From Holtiella tumoricola (GTDB taxonomy: Bacteria; Bacillota; Clostridia; Lachnospirales; Cellulosilyticaceae): a DNA stretch of 64,000 nucleotides. Where the stretch lies: assembly GCF_027857615.1 (NCBI RefSeq), contig NZ_JAQIFT010000068.1, positions 62,001 through 126,000 of the forward strand. The letters run 5' to 3'. The number at the start of each line of letters is the position of its first letter. Within the stretch, counting starts at the first letter, position 1. The notes under the pieces were generated by a model. The model was not told where the DNA came from. It searched no databases and saw only the letters and a program-made list of their open reading frames with translations. Position numbers and translations under genes: made by a program. Of this stretch, positions 8,598-18,296 are shown piece by piece.

Positions 8598-9752
8598 TTA
8601 GCACTCTTCTCCATTAAATAGATCCCCCATATATCGCATAATCAATAACCTGATAAATGCCACCGTTGGGACACCTAATAGAATACCAACCAAACCAAAA
8701 AGTTTCCCCCCTATAACAATTGCTAAAAGGACTGCTATAGGATGAAGCTTGACAGTTTTACCCATTACCTTCGGCACAATGAACCAGCCATCTATTTGCT
8801 GCAAGATCATTACTGCAATTACCGCATAGACACCTCTAATAGGATGTGGACCTATAAAACCAATAAGACCTGCTAAAATAAAGCCTATAACTGGTCCAAA
8901 GTATGGAATAAGATTAAATATTCCTGAGATAACACCGATGATAATCGCAAAATCTATGCCTATTACCATTAATGTCACACTAATCAACGTTGCCATAATA
9001 ACTGCATCAATTAATTGCCCTCTAATATATCCAGAAAAAACATAGTCTATATCACGTCCTATATCTCTTACTTCACTTTCCATTTTATCTGGCACAATCA
9101 AACTTAAAAAGCGATTATATATACGAAGCAATTTAGTTTTATCTTTAAGGGTATAGAAGGCAATGACAAAGCCAAGGCCAAGGTTAAGCAAGTTGCCCCC
9201 TAAATTTGTAAGGGTATCTACCCCCTTGCTACTAAGCCAATTTACAAAACTATTAATGCCTTCATAAACACGTCCAATCAAGTCTCCCCCATTTTGTAAG
9301 AATGGTAACTTTGATGTTGCAAAATCCATATTTTGAATCATACTTGTAAAATACTGTGCATATCCAGTCAAACTATCTTGTAAATTCTGAATTGCCCCTC
9401 CCCCTATAACCTTTCTTACATTCATCACAATGACTAAAGTAAATAGTAAAACAATAAGGATAAAAGTAAGTAAGGTAAATAGCGTTGGCCAACTACGATT
9501 CACAGACTCTTTGTGAAAAATTCTTTTAATCCATCTTTCAAAGAAATCTGTAAGTGGATCTAAAAGATAGGCTATAATTATACCAAATATAAGCGGTTTA
9601 AATAAGTCAAACAACCACTTTACAAAAGTCGCTATATATCCCCCCATGAGTTTGAAATTAATAAGCAAGAAAGCACCTAAGATGGTGACAAGTATACTTA
9701 CAACAATATAAACACTAATTGTAAAATACTTATTATTTTTTTCAAATTTCAT
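8598..9752 (-). CDS. AI-2E family transporter (PerM/YdbI/YtvI superfamily)
   Basis: This 384-residue integral membrane protein has about eight predicted helices. The C-terminal half contains the family signatures IFNLIPYFGPVIGFILAGL and QQIDGWFIVPKVMGK, followed by HPIAVLLAIVIGGKLFGLVG. The superfamily covers exporters of the quorum signal AI-2 (TqsA), sodium/proton antiporters and YtvI-like sporulation proteins; sequence alone does not separate these. An AAGGAG site precedes the ATG. The gene is 14 bases downstream of pepD on the same strand, so the two are probably cotranscribed. It ends at a shared bidirectional terminator. Confidence 0.9.
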   Translation of the reverse strand: MKFEKNNKYFTISVYIVVSILVTILGAFLLINFKLMGGYIATFVKWLFDLFKPLIFGIIIAYLLDPLTDFFERWIKRIFHKESVNRSWPTLFTLLTFILIVLLFTLVIVMNVRKVIGGGAIQNLQDSLTGYAQYFTSMIQNMDFATSKLPFLQNGGDLIGRVYEGINSFVNWLSSKGVDTLTNLGGNLLNLGLGFVIAFYTLKDKTKLLRIYNRFLSLIVPDKMESEVRDIGRDIDYVFSGYIRGQLIDAVIMATLISVTLMVIGIDFAIIIGVISGIFNLIPYFGPVIGFILAGLIGFIGPHPIRGVYAVIAVMILQQIDGWFIVPKVMGKTVKLHPIAVLLAIVIGGKLFGLVGILLGVPTVAFIRLLIMRYMGDLFNGEEC

Positions 9753-9766
9753 CGGGTTACTCCTTC

Positions 9767-11227
9767 TTAGTAATTTTTCATTTCTTTAAGAAGGTCTAAA
9801 AGGAACTCAAAAACACGTTCCATAGAACTAATACTTGCACGTTCTTCTGGTGAGTGAATATCATAAGCATTTGGTCCAAAAGCAATCATATCTACACCTG
9901 GCATCTTCTCAAGTAAGAAACCACATTCAAGCCCTGCATGAATCGCTTTAATTTCAGGTTTTTTATCATATTTTTGTTCAAATACTTGTGTTGCTAATTC
10001 ACGGATTCTAGAATTTGGTGCATATACCCATGCTGGGTAATCGCCTGCTACCGTACATTTTGCCCCAATGTTTGCTGATACACGTTCAATCTTACGAATA
10101 ATATTTTCTTTCTTAGTTGGTACAGAACTTCTTACAGCTAATACAATATGCATTGCATCTTGTTCTAATTGTACTACACCAATATTTAATGAACTTTCTA
10201 CAAGTCCTGGAATCTGCATACTATAAGCCATAATTCCATGTGGAAGTGTCATTAATAAATCAATAATTTGTTGAGTTTGTCCTTCTGTAATACATGCTTT
10301 TGCTTCAGTTTCTACATGAGTAAACATCTTAAGCTCTGGATCTTGCTTTTCATATTCTGTCTTAAAAGCTTGCTCCATTGTTTGAAGGATGCTTTCTACT
10401 TCTGATTTTTTATCCACTGGTACATAGAAAGAAGCTTCTGCTTCACGTGTTATAACATTATCCTTGCTACCACCCACAAATGTTGCAAGACGTATAGGCA
10501 TTGTTTGGCGCACACGGTCTAATACACGTCCTACAAGTACGTTTGCATTGGCACGTTCTTGGTGAATATCTGCTCCTGAATGCCCACCTGTTAACCCTTT
10601 AATATTTACATTGAAAAGTGCAGACTCTGCTGGTGTAGCTTCATAAGATACTGGTAAATCTACATGTGCTTTTGCCCCCCCTGCACAGCTTACAAGAAAT
10701 TCTCCTTCAATGTCTGTATCAAGGTTTAATAAGACTGTACCTTCTAAGTATTCTGGATGAAGATTTGCAACACCATCCATACCTGTTTCTTCTGCTGTTG
10801 TCATAAGTGCTTCAATAGCTGGATGTTCGATTGTATCATCTGCAAGTACTGCCATTTGATAAGCAATAGCAATACCATTATCAGCTCCTAATGTTGTACC
10901 ATCTGCACGAATAAAGTCACCATCTACAACAAGTTTAATGCCTTCAGTTAAAAAGTCATGGTTCGTATCTTTGTTTTTTTCACATACCATATCTAAATGT
11001 CCTTGTAAAATAACAGTTGGTGCATTTTCATAACCTTTTGTTGCTGGTTTCTTAATATAAATATTATTCGCTTCATCTTGCTTAACATCTAAATTAAGGC
11101 TTTTTGCAAATGCCACCATATAATCACTAATTGCTTTTTCATTACCAGAACCTCGTGGAATACGGCTAATTTCTTCAAAATAATACATTACCTTTTCTGG
11201 CTTTAGGTTTTCTAATACTCTAGTCAT
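9767..11227 (-). CDS. pepD: Aminoacyl-histidine dipeptidase (PepD, peptidase family M20C)
   Basis: This 486-residue cytoplasmic zinc dipeptidase hydrolyses Xaa-His and other unblocked dipeptides. It starts like other PepD proteins (NLKPEKVMYYFEEISRIPRG). The metal-site motifs are VILQGHLDMVCEK, TLGADNGIAIAY and TTAEETGMDG; the inserted dimerisation domain follows from about 200, and the barrel resumes near 390 with AIHAGLECGFL. The length is normal for the family. A GGAGG site precedes the ATG. The AI-2E transporter gene follows 14 bases downstream. Upstream, a terminator separates it from the UPF0210 operon. Confidence 0.95.
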   Translation of the reverse strand: MTRVLENLKPEKVMYYFEEISRIPRGSGNEKAISDYMVAFAKSLNLDVKQDEANNIYIKKPATKGYENAPTVILQGHLDMVCEKNKDTNHDFLTEGIKLVVDGDFIRADGTTLGADNGIAIAYQMAVLADDTIEHPAIEALMTTAEETGMDGVANLHPEYLEGTVLLNLDTDIEGEFLVSCAGGAKAHVDLPVSYEATPAESALFNVNIKGLTGGHSGADIHQERANANVLVGRVLDRVRQTMPIRLATFVGGSKDNVITREAEASFYVPVDKKSEVESILQTMEQAFKTEYEKQDPELKMFTHVETEAKACITEGQTQQIIDLLMTLPHGIMAYSMQIPGLVESSLNIGVVQLEQDAMHIVLAVRSSVPTKKENIIRKIERVSANIGAKCTVAGDYPAWVYAPNSRIRELATQVFEQKYDKKPEIKAIHAGLECGFLLEKMPGVDMIAFGPNAYDIHSPEERASISSMERVFEFLLDLLKEMKNY

Positions 11228-11388
11228 GTTAAAACCCTCCTTAGTCTTCTTTATTTATTATTGTACTTAATTATTCTAAATTTATCCATTCTCTTTTACT
11301 ACTTTTTTAAGTAAATGTAAGAAAATAGATAAATCACGTTCCTATTGTTCTCATTATTGCAGAAATCAGAATGGTGTTAGTCTATAAA

Positions 11389-11420
11389 ATTGGGGGCAAA
11401 TTTTATATTTTGCCCCCAAT
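11389..11420 (-). terminator. Terminator after the UPF0210 gene
   Basis: ATTGGGGGCAAA and TTTGCCCCCAAT form a GC-rich stem just past the minus-strand stop at 11429, followed on that strand by ATTTTATAG. Confidence 0.75.
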
Positions 11421-11428
11421 AAATTCCT

Positions 11429-12787
11429 TTAGTTTTTAAAGCTATGGATAGGTGCTGGCACTCTACCCCCTCTTGCAATAAAGCGTTCACAACTATAGCG
11501 ATTCACTGGCATAATGGGTGCACGACCTAATAGTCCACCGAATTCTACATTTTCACCTACATCTTTACCACATACAGGAATAATACGTACAGCTGTTGTC
11601 TTAGCATTGATCATACCAATAGCCATTTCATCTGCCAAAATACCACTCAATGTAGCTGCACTTGTACTTCCTGGTACAGCTACCATATCAAGTCCTACCG
11701 AGCATACACATGTCATTGCTTCTAATTTTTCAAGTGTTAACGCACCTACTTCTGCTGCTTTAATCATGGCATGGTCTTCACTTACAGGAATAAAAGCACC
11801 ACTTAACCCACCTACATAAGAAGAAGCCATAACACCACCTTTTTTAACACAGTCATTTAAAATGGCAAGGGCTGCTGTTGTTCCTGGAGCACCTGCCATT
11901 TCAAGTCCCATCTCTTCAAATATTTCACCTATACTATCTCCAATTGCTGGTGTAGGCGCTAAAGATAAGTCGATAATACCAAATGGTACACCTAGTGTAT
12001 CAGCAGCTTCTTTGGCTACCATCTGGCCTGCACGTGTAATTTTGAACGCTGTACGTTTAATCGTTTCACACATTGTTTCAAAATCTGCTTGTCTTACATG
12101 CTCTAAAGCTTTCTTTACAACACCTGGTCCACTTACGCCCACATTGATAACTGTATCATGTTCTCCAACACCGTGAAATGCACCTGCCATAAATGGATTA
12201 TCTTCTGGTGCATTACAGAAGATTACAAGCTTCGCACAACCAATACTTTCTCTCTCTGCTGTATACTCTGCAGATAGTTTAATAATCTCACCCATACGTT
12301 TAACTGCATCCATATTAATCCCTGACTTCGTACAACCTACATTAACAGATGCACACACATGTTCTGTTACACTTAAAGCCTCTGGAATGGATTCAATAAG
12401 TACTTTATCTGATGGTGACATCCCCTTTTGTACAAGTGCAGAAAAACCACCAATAAAGTTTACACCAACAGCTTTTGCTGCACGATCTAACGCTTTGGCA
12501 ATAGGTACATAAGAATCTGCTTTTGTTGCACCACCAATAAGAGCAATAGGTGTTACTGAAATACGTTTATTAACAATTGGAATACCATATTTCTTAGAAA
12601 TTTGTTCGCCTGTTTCTACTAAATCTTTGGCACAAGTTGTAATTTTGTTATAAATATTTTCACAAAGTTTATCCATATCATCTGAGATACAGTCTAAAAG
12701 ACTAATCCCCATTGTAATCGTACGAATGTCTAAATTGGCCTCTTGAATCATCTTATTCGTTTCTAATACTTCTAATCTTGAAATCAT
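11429..12787 (-). CDS. UPF0210 family protein (DUF711 superfamily)
   Basis: This 452-residue soluble protein is a full-length UPF0210 member, recognisable from the N-terminal NLDIRTITMGISLLDC and the C-terminal FGGLLGRAPIMPVN. The family is structurally related to pyruvate formate-lyase but has no assigned reaction; it lacks the paired active-site cysteines and glycyl-radical loop needed for that chemistry. The gene lies 20 bases downstream of the ACT-domain UPF0237 gene. This adjacency is conserved across Firmicutes and archaea and suggests that the ACT protein binds a small ligand and regulates or partners UPF0210. The annotation is secure as a family and open as a function. Confidence 0.92.
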   Translation of the reverse strand: MISRLEVLETNKMIQEANLDIRTITMGISLLDCISDDMDKLCENIYNKITTCAKDLVETGEQISKKYGIPIVNKRISVTPIALIGGATKADSYVPIAKALDRAAKAVGVNFIGGFSALVQKGMSPSDKVLIESIPEALSVTEHVCASVNVGCTKSGINMDAVKRMGEIIKLSAEYTAERESIGCAKLVIFCNAPEDNPFMAGAFHGVGEHDTVINVGVSGPGVVKKALEHVRQADFETMCETIKRTAFKITRAGQMVAKEAADTLGVPFGIIDLSLAPTPAIGDSIGEIFEEMGLEMAGAPGTTAALAILNDCVKKGGVMASSYVGGLSGAFIPVSEDHAMIKAAEVGALTLEKLEAMTCVCSVGLDMVAVPGSTSAATLSGILADEMAIGMINAKTTAVRIIPVCGKDVGENVEFGGLLGRAPIMPVNRYSCERFIARGGRVPAPIHSFKN

Positions 12788-12807
12788 TGTTTTTCCCCTT
12801 CCTGAGC

Positions 12808-13077
12808 TTAAATACGGTGCATAGAGTCAAAAATATCTTCATGTTGTAAACGAATATCAACTTCTATGGCTTTACCAAGTTCAGTAAGCGCATCTACAAC
12901 TTCATTAAACGAAACAGTACAATTTGTAAGGTCTACAATCATCATCATATTAAAATAACCATGTAAAATAGTTTGTGAAATATCTAAGATATTCACTTGT
13001 TTTTCACTCAAAAGTGTACAAACTTTGCCTATAATCCCTACTTTATCTTTTCCTACTACTGTAATAATCCCTTTCAT
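12808..13077 (-). CDS. ACT domain-containing protein, UPF0237 family
   Basis: This 89-residue protein is a single ACT domain (VVGKDKVGIIGKVCTLLSEK, then NILDISQTILHGYFNMMMIV). ACT domains bind amino acids or other small molecules and act as allosteric switches. The ATG at 13077 is chosen because AAGGAGG lies eight bases upstream and the product then has the usual family length; a start at 13101 would overlap the upstream gene. It is 11 bases downstream of the FtsA-like gene and 20 upstream of the UPF0210 gene, so the three are probably one transcript. Confidence 0.92.
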   Translation of the reverse strand: MKGIITVVGKDKVGIIGKVCTLLSEKQVNILDISQTILHGYFNMMMIVDLTNCTVSFNEVVDALTELGKAIEVDIRLQHEDIFDSMHRI

Positions 13078-13088
13078 TGTGAGCCTCC

Positions 13089-15092
13089 TTATTTTTTCCA
13101 ATAAATTTCTATTTTATCGTTTTCTTTAATTGGGTCGGTCACTGCAGCCTTCATACCGTTAAGTATCAGTTGAATCGTACCTTTAGGCTGACTGAGGTCA
13201 AAATCTATATAATCAAATATGTTAACAAATACATACCCTGCTTCTTTATAAGGTAATTCTATAAGTTCTCCATTAACATATAAGCGTATAGCTGAATCAT
13301 TTTGCTGTTGTAAGAGTTGTTCAAGTAATTCCATATGATTATTTTTTTGTTCTTCTACTTTATTTGAAATATCTATATGGTCAAAGGGTTGTAAAAGGTA
13401 TTCACCATTTACTTCATTTCCATTTACTACTATCAATTTTTCTTCTATTTTCATCTGTAACAGTTGACACAATTCTAAAAGGGTATGAATCGTTTTAACT
13501 TCTATTTCATCTCCATCTTGAATGATTTCTTCTTGTGAACGCATATCTCCATTAACGAGTATCATAGGAAGATATATTGGTTCTCCATTGACATAAAGGG
13601 TTATTGGCTCTTTAAGTAAATGGATATAATCTTTCACGTAGCCTGTGCCATCTACTCCTGGCTTAGCAAAAATCATATGAATACGATCACCTTCACTAAT
13701 GGCATCTTCTAGGCTAGCTATTTGATCATTTAAGAAAATAACAGCAGCTTCTCCACTTCCACCCTTTATCCTTATTCGTTCTCCATTACATTTAAACATT
13801 AAAGTTCTACCTTTAGTGGGAAAAATCTCAGTATGTGCAATACCAGCATGCATGAGTACATCCAAGATAGTCATTTTTTTTGTATTCATTAGTGTAATTT
13901 TCTCACCATTGAAGTTCACATTTAAAAATTGTTGCTGTATACTCTTAGCTGCTGTCATTGCAATCCCTAATGGGGTAATCATTTCTGGTCCTTTTGTCAT
14001 CTCACACTCATATACAACATCAGGAATTTGATCTGCAAGGCGTACTGCCACACGTGCTTCTGGAAGTTTGAGCTCACTTGAAAGATTTTCAATAAGCCCT
14101 GGCATCTGGCTCCCACCACCTATACAAAACACTGCATTCGTTGACTTCTTGCCATTAAGTTCTAAAATCTTCTTACCTATTTGCTTAGCTAGTTGCCCCA
14201 TAATAGGTTCTATACATGCTTTTAATTCAGTACTACTGATCTCATTTGTAAATCCAATAATATCTTCATAGGTAATGATCTCCTGATAATTCATTGCCTG
14301 CTTCATTTTTTCTGCAGTATTAAAATCTACTAAATACTTGTGTACAATTGCCTCAGTTACTTCATCACCCGCCATAGGAATCATGCCATAAGCTACAACA
14401 CTACCTTCTCTTGTAATAGCAATATCTGAAGTCCCAGCACCAATGTCTACAAGTGCTAAGTTAAGAAGACGTAAATTTTCAGGGATCACCGCATTAATAG
14501 CTGCGATAGGCTCTAGAGTCAAATGAGAAACATGTAAATCAACTCTATTGGTTACTGCATATAAACTATCTACTACACTTTTAGGCAAAAATGTTGCTAA
14601 AATTTTAGCACTTAATACTTCACCTTTATGGCCCTCTGGATTGGATATGACATAGTCATCTACAAAATAGTTAATTACCGTATGGCCTACACAAAAATAT
14701 TCCGTCGCCTTTATTTTACGTTCACGTTCTAACATTTCTTTAGCAAGATCAATCCCCTCTACCTGGAGATTTTGCATATCTAACGGCCCTATTTCATGTA
14801 CTTCATCAAAGCTTTTAGTTACATAAGTCATTTGCGTATTGAGAACACGACCAGCAGCTGCAATATTTACTTCTTTTAATGCATAACCAACTTCTTCTTC
14901 TAATTTTTCTTTAATACGCCTTACAATATTGGCAACCTTTTCAATATCATGCACTTGCCCATCTAACATGGCACGTTCTTCGTGCTCCATACATATATGA
15001 TGCTTAACATGCCACTTCTTCTCTTTGATATAGCCTAGCGTTCCTATTACAGTACGCGTACCAATATCTAGTCCAAATATTAAATCACTCAT
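13089..15092 (-). CDS. FtsA/PilM-like actin-fold ATPase with a long C-terminal extension
   Basis: Residues 1-385 form an actin/HSP70-fold domain of the FtsA family (COG0849). GLDIGTRTVIG is phosphate loop 1, LVDIGAGTSDIAI is loop 2 and FCIGGGSQMPG is the adenosine motif. Canonical FtsA is about 400-420 residues and ends in a membrane-binding helix. This protein is 667 residues and instead carries about 270 extra residues made of related beta-rich segments, with LYVNGEPIYLP near 497 and LYVNGELIELP near 598, each followed by a GD- or ND-containing turn that recalls beta-grasp folds. FtsZ is not nearby. It may recruit partners to the membrane or the division site, but its role is inferred only from the ATPase fold. 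Confidence 0.8.
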   Translation of the reverse strand: MSDLIFGLDIGTRTVIGTLGYIKEKKWHVKHHICMEHEERAMLDGQVHDIEKVANIVRRIKEKLEEEVGYALKEVNIAAAGRVLNTQMTYVTKSFDEVHEIGPLDMQNLQVEGIDLAKEMLERERKIKATEYFCVGHTVINYFVDDYVISNPEGHKGEVLSAKILATFLPKSVVDSLYAVTNRVDLHVSHLTLEPIAAINAVIPENLRLLNLALVDIGAGTSDIAITREGSVVAYGMIPMAGDEVTEAIVHKYLVDFNTAEKMKQAMNYQEIITYEDIIGFTNEISSTELKACIEPIMGQLAKQIGKKILELNGKKSTNAVFCIGGGSQMPGLIENLSSELKLPEARVAVRLADQIPDVVYECEMTKGPEMITPLGIAMTAAKSIQQQFLNVNFNGEKITLMNTKKMTILDVLMHAGIAHTEIFPTKGRTLMFKCNGERIRIKGGSGEAAVIFLNDQIASLEDAISEGDRIHMIFAKPGVDGTGYVKDYIHLLKEPITLYVNGEPIYLPMILVNGDMRSQEEIIQDGDEIEVKTIHTLLELCQLLQMKIEEKLIVVNGNEVNGEYLLQPFDHIDISNKVEEQKNNHMELLEQLLQQQNDSAIRLYVNGELIELPYKEAGYVFVNIFDYIDFDLSQPKGTIQLILNGMKAAVTDPIKENDKIEIYWKK

Positions 15093-15097
15093 TCTGC

Positions 15098-16015
15098 CTA
15101 TAGTCCCCCTTTTAAGTCTAATAAATACTTTTTCATTATATCTTTTTGTGTTTTGGGATTGACCACATTAATTGTACATCCAGTTGCCAGTTCAAATCCT
15201 GCAAACTGACCTGTCCTTGGCAAAATCTTGATGAAGAAATGATAATGCTCATCCTGCTCATATCTACCATTCATAAAACACATATTATAACTTATTTCTC
15301 CTAACATCTGCCTATTCATCTTTATGGCTTGCTCTGTGATATAAGCCAAAGCTTCCAAATCTGCTTCATCCATTTGTCCAATATTGGAAATATGCTTCTT
15401 AGGAATAATCCACGTTTCATATGGTACACTAGCACCTTCTGGTACACATAGTTGCCATCCATCTTGTTCCAATACACTTAAATCTTTATCTTCTATTTCT
15501 TTACATATTCTACATTTATTCGTTTGTCTGAAGTATGCTTCCATTTTTTTATAATGTTCTTCTATTGTACAAGGCACCTCTTCTAATGCAATAATCTGAG
15601 AATGTGGATGCCCTATACTTGCCCCAGCCCGTTCACCTTCATTTTTAAAAACTTGGACAAAGTGAATTCTGGGCATTTTAGATAATGTTATCCACCTATC
15701 TCTTATCACTTGCAATAAAACTTTCCAATGTACTTTCGTAAAGTGTTCGGGCTTTTTATGGTGATCTTGTGTTTCGATAATCACATCATGTATTCCATAA
15801 ACTATCCCTTCTTCAGAACAAGCTGGATATTTATTATTTACTATTTGAATCTTATCCCCTTCTTCTGTCACTATTGCATTTCTTACAATTTCTATCTCTG
15901 ATGCATTTTCCAGACAGAAAGGACATAATGAGGCCCCTAAAAATTGATTAGGTCTAGTTCTTCTATTTTCTGACAAAATGCTACTTATACCTAGTACTTC
16001 ATCATTATACATCAT
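15098..16015 (-). CDS. galT: Galactose-1-phosphate uridylyltransferase-like protein (HIT superfamily)
   Basis: The 305-residue protein has CPFCLEN near the N-terminus, a second cysteine pair (CRICKE) in the middle, and the active-site HIT motif ASIGHPHSQIIAL, in which the second His is the uridylylated nucleophile. C-terminal HYHFFIKILPRTGQFAGFE supplies further ligands. It should exchange UMP between UDP-glucose and galactose-1-phosphate in the Leloir pathway. It is shorter than E. coli GalT (348 residues), and no galK or galE is adjacent, so a related nucleotidyl transfer is possible. The ATG at 16015 is chosen because GAGGTG lies nine bases upstream; the GTG at 16027 overlaps that site. 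It ends 5 bases before the FtsA-like gene. Confidence 0.78.
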   Translation of the reverse strand: MMYNDEVLGISSILSENRRTRPNQFLGASLCPFCLENASEIEIVRNAIVTEEGDKIQIVNNKYPACSEEGIVYGIHDVIIETQDHHKKPEHFTKVHWKVLLQVIRDRWITLSKMPRIHFVQVFKNEGERAGASIGHPHSQIIALEEVPCTIEEHYKKMEAYFRQTNKCRICKEIEDKDLSVLEQDGWQLCVPEGASVPYETWIIPKKHISNIGQMDEADLEALAYITEQAIKMNRQMLGEISYNMCFMNGRYEQDEHYHFFIKILPRTGQFAGFELATGCTINVVNPKTQKDIMKKYLLDLKGGL

Positions 16016-16090
16016 CCCATCATTCACCTCGTATTCATCTTAGGTTTTATTGTACTATATCCTTTTCTAAAATTAAAGAGACATCTAGAC

Positions 16091-16122
16091 AATAAAAAAA
16101 GACTAGTTCTTAAGAACTAGTC
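16091..16122 (-). terminator. Terminator overlapping the stop of the peptide-binding lipoprotein gene
   Basis: The palindrome at 16101-16122 (GACTAGTTCTT paired with its complement) is followed on the minus strand by TTTTTTTATT. The TAG stop of the lipoprotein gene (16117-16119) lies inside the stem. Confidence 0.88.
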
Positions 16123-17727
16123 CACAATTTGCCATTCTTCTACATTTGAATAAATATTAATAGGACTTGGTTGTATATTTCCTCCAACCTTTTTCTTCGT
16201 AATTAATGCCCCATTTTTAAAATATAAACTGATATAAGGGTTTTGTTCCGCAATATATTGTTGTAACTTACTATATGCCTCTACAATTTTATCAGGATGA
16301 CTACTAAAGGCTGCTTGAATATATTGATCCATTGTTGGATTATTATAACTTACAAAATTATCTCCACCTGTAATTTGACTAGAATGAAGTGCAAACGTTA
16401 CATCTGGGACGTAAGATAACTTCCATCCACCTAAGAAAGCTTCAAATTGTTTATTATAGATACGCTCTTTAAAAGTAGTTGCATCTGTCTTCTCAATAGT
16501 TACCTCAATCCCTACTTCTTGATACATCTTTTTGATACTTTCTGCTACACGTACACGTTCATTATTTTCTTCATTTACAAGTAATGTAAAGCTTAATGGA
16601 ATATTATTCTTCATAAAAAGCTTTGTTTTTTCATCGTAAGTATAACCTTCTCCTACTAGAAGTAATTTTGCTTTTTCAACATCATATCCTTTAATTTGTA
16701 GCGTTGGATCAAATAAATAAGAATGAGGTGCTATAAGTGTATCTGTAATAACAGAATGTCCTAAATAATAAATTTCTGACATCTTTTGTCTATCAATAGC
16801 ATACACAAGAGCATTGCGAATATTTGCATTTTGAAAAATAGGTTTGTTATGGTTAATACCCATAAATTCATAACAATTAGTACCTAGTTCGTAAATATTA
16901 GCAGACTTATCTTTAGCATATTTACCCCAGTCCATTACATCTGTATAAATCACATCAATCAGGCCTTGTTCAAATGCATAAAGTAAACTTTCTTCATCTG
17001 GAATAATCATAACTTTAATTTCTTTGATGCTTGGTGCACCCATAAAGTAAGATTCATTGGCAACTAAAGTTGCCTCCTTATGAGAAATACTTTCAGCATA
17101 TTTAAAAGCTCCAGAACCTACCGGTAAAATAGCTTTTTGCTCTGTCTCAGTTCCTGTATAAATATGTTTTGGAACAACAGGGAAAAATAAGGTTTGATAA
17201 ACACCACTAAATGCTTGTCTATAATAAATCTTTAAAGTATACCGGTCTACAACTTGTATATTGGCTATATTTTTAGTTGTAAGTTTATAAGGTGACTCAC
17301 TAGCCTTTTGTATAAGTTCTAAAGTATAAGCCACATCATCTGCTGTTAAGTTTGTACCATCATGCCACTTCACATCTTGTCTTAAGTCAATACGCATGCA
17401 TTTTTCTGCTTCACTATAAACATAATTTTGAGCTAAATTGGAGCTTACACTTCCATCTTCATTAAGATTTACAAGTGTATCAAACATAAGATAAAGATTT
17501 TGTTGTACACTTTTGTCCATATTGTAAATAGGATGGAGTGTAGTAGGGTTTTGCATTCCTATAGTAAGAACAGATGAAACATCTGTGTTTTGGTCAGTTG
17601 TTACCTCTTCTTTTGTAGGCGGCTTTTCTCCTTGCTCACTCTCATTTGAACCCGTTACCGTACCGCAACCTACTAGTAAAACGATACACATCATGAGTGC
17701 AAGTATTTTACCGAACTTATGAATCAT
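16117..17727 (-). CDS. Peptide-type ABC transporter substrate-binding lipoprotein (SBP family 5)
   Basis: The 536-residue protein begins with a lipoprotein signal peptide (lipobox LVGC, Cys21 as the lipidation site) and a Glu/Thr-rich linker, then a family 5 solute-binding fold. Motifs include LRQDVKWHDGTNLTADDVAYTL and NIRNALVYAIDRQKM, which are typical of OppA/DppA/NikA proteins that capture oligopeptides or other ligands outside the cell. No permease or ATPase genes are adjacent, so it must share a transporter encoded elsewhere or act as a sensor. It follows the lytic transglycosylase gene by 11 bases, so it could help recover peptidoglycan peptides. The ligand is unknown. Confidence 0.9.
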   Translation of the reverse strand: MIHKFGKILALMMCIVLLVGCGTVTGSNESEQGEKPPTKEEVTTDQNTDVSSVLTIGMQNPTTLHPIYNMDKSVQQNLYLMFDTLVNLNEDGSVSSNLAQNYVYSEAEKCMRIDLRQDVKWHDGTNLTADDVAYTLELIQKASESPYKLTTKNIANIQVVDRYTLKIYYRQAFSGVYQTLFFPVVPKHIYTGTETEQKAILPVGSGAFKYAESISHKEATLVANESYFMGAPSIKEIKVMIIPDEESLLYAFEQGLIDVIYTDVMDWGKYAKDKSANIYELGTNCYEFMGINHNKPIFQNANIRNALVYAIDRQKMSEIYYLGHSVITDTLIAPHSYLFDPTLQIKGYDVEKAKLLLVGEGYTYDEKTKLFMKNNIPLSFTLLVNEENNERVRVAESIKKMYQEVGIEVTIEKTDATTFKERIYNKQFEAFLGGWKLSYVPDVTFALHSSQITGGDNFVSYNNPTMDQYIQAAFSSHPDKIVEAYSKLQQYIAEQNPYISLYFKNGALITKKKVGGNIQPSPINIYSNVEEWQIVD

Positions 17728-17738
17728 TCTTTTCCTCC

Positions 17739-18284
17739 TTAGTGATTGTAAAGCAACTTATAAATGGCATAATGAAAACTTACCTTTTTAACATAGCGAT
17801 CTGTTTCCTTGAAGGGAATAGTATGTAGTACTCTACCATCTTTGCTATAAAGGGTATTTTCACGCCACTTTGCTACATTGCCTGAACCAGCATTGTAAGC
17901 TGCTAATACTAAGTTTTGATCCCCCTCATATTGATTCATTAGCTTTGCCAAATACCAACACCCGATTTGGATATTAATCTCTGGATCAAATAATTTATCA
18001 TTAGAATAATAGGGGATCTCGCACTCTGTAGCGCCCCAACTGCCTGTCTTATTCATAATTTGCATAAGTCCCTTTGCACCACTTCTTGAAAGTGCTTTGG
18101 GTTCAAACCCACTCTCTGCCTTCATGACAGAATAAACAAAGAGTGGATCCACACCATATCGTGTACTATAAGTATCTACAACCTCTTTATAAGGTCTACG
18201 ATACAGCACAAAAGGACTTATACATAATATACAAACCATTAATAACCCACATATTAATATCTTTAAATATCTTTTTACCTTCAC
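17739..18284 (-). CDS. Membrane-anchored lytic transglycosylase (SLT domain)
   Basis: The 181-residue protein has an N-terminal signal anchor (about 7-28) and a single SLT domain. The catalytic glutamate is in KAESGFEP (Glu57); SRSGAKGLMQIM and the C-terminal AAYNAGSGNVAKW are conserved SLT motifs. It cleaves the MurNAc-GlcNAc bond of peptidoglycan to give 1,6-anhydro products. The start codon is GTG, with AAGGGG six bases upstream. It lies 12 bases after coaE and 11 before the peptide-binding lipoprotein gene in one run with polA and coaE. A polA-coaE-slt order is common in Clostridia. Confidence 0.92.
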   Translation of the reverse strand: MKVKRYLKILICGLLMVCILCISPFVLYRRPYKEVVDTYSTRYGVDPLFVYSVMKAESGFEPKALSRSGAKGLMQIMNKTGSWGATECEIPYYSNDKLFDPEINIQIGCWYLAKLMNQYEGDQNLVLAAYNAGSGNVAKWRENTLYSKDGRVLHTIPFKETDRYVKKVSFHYAIYKLLYNH

Positions 18285-18296
18285 GCCAATACCCCT

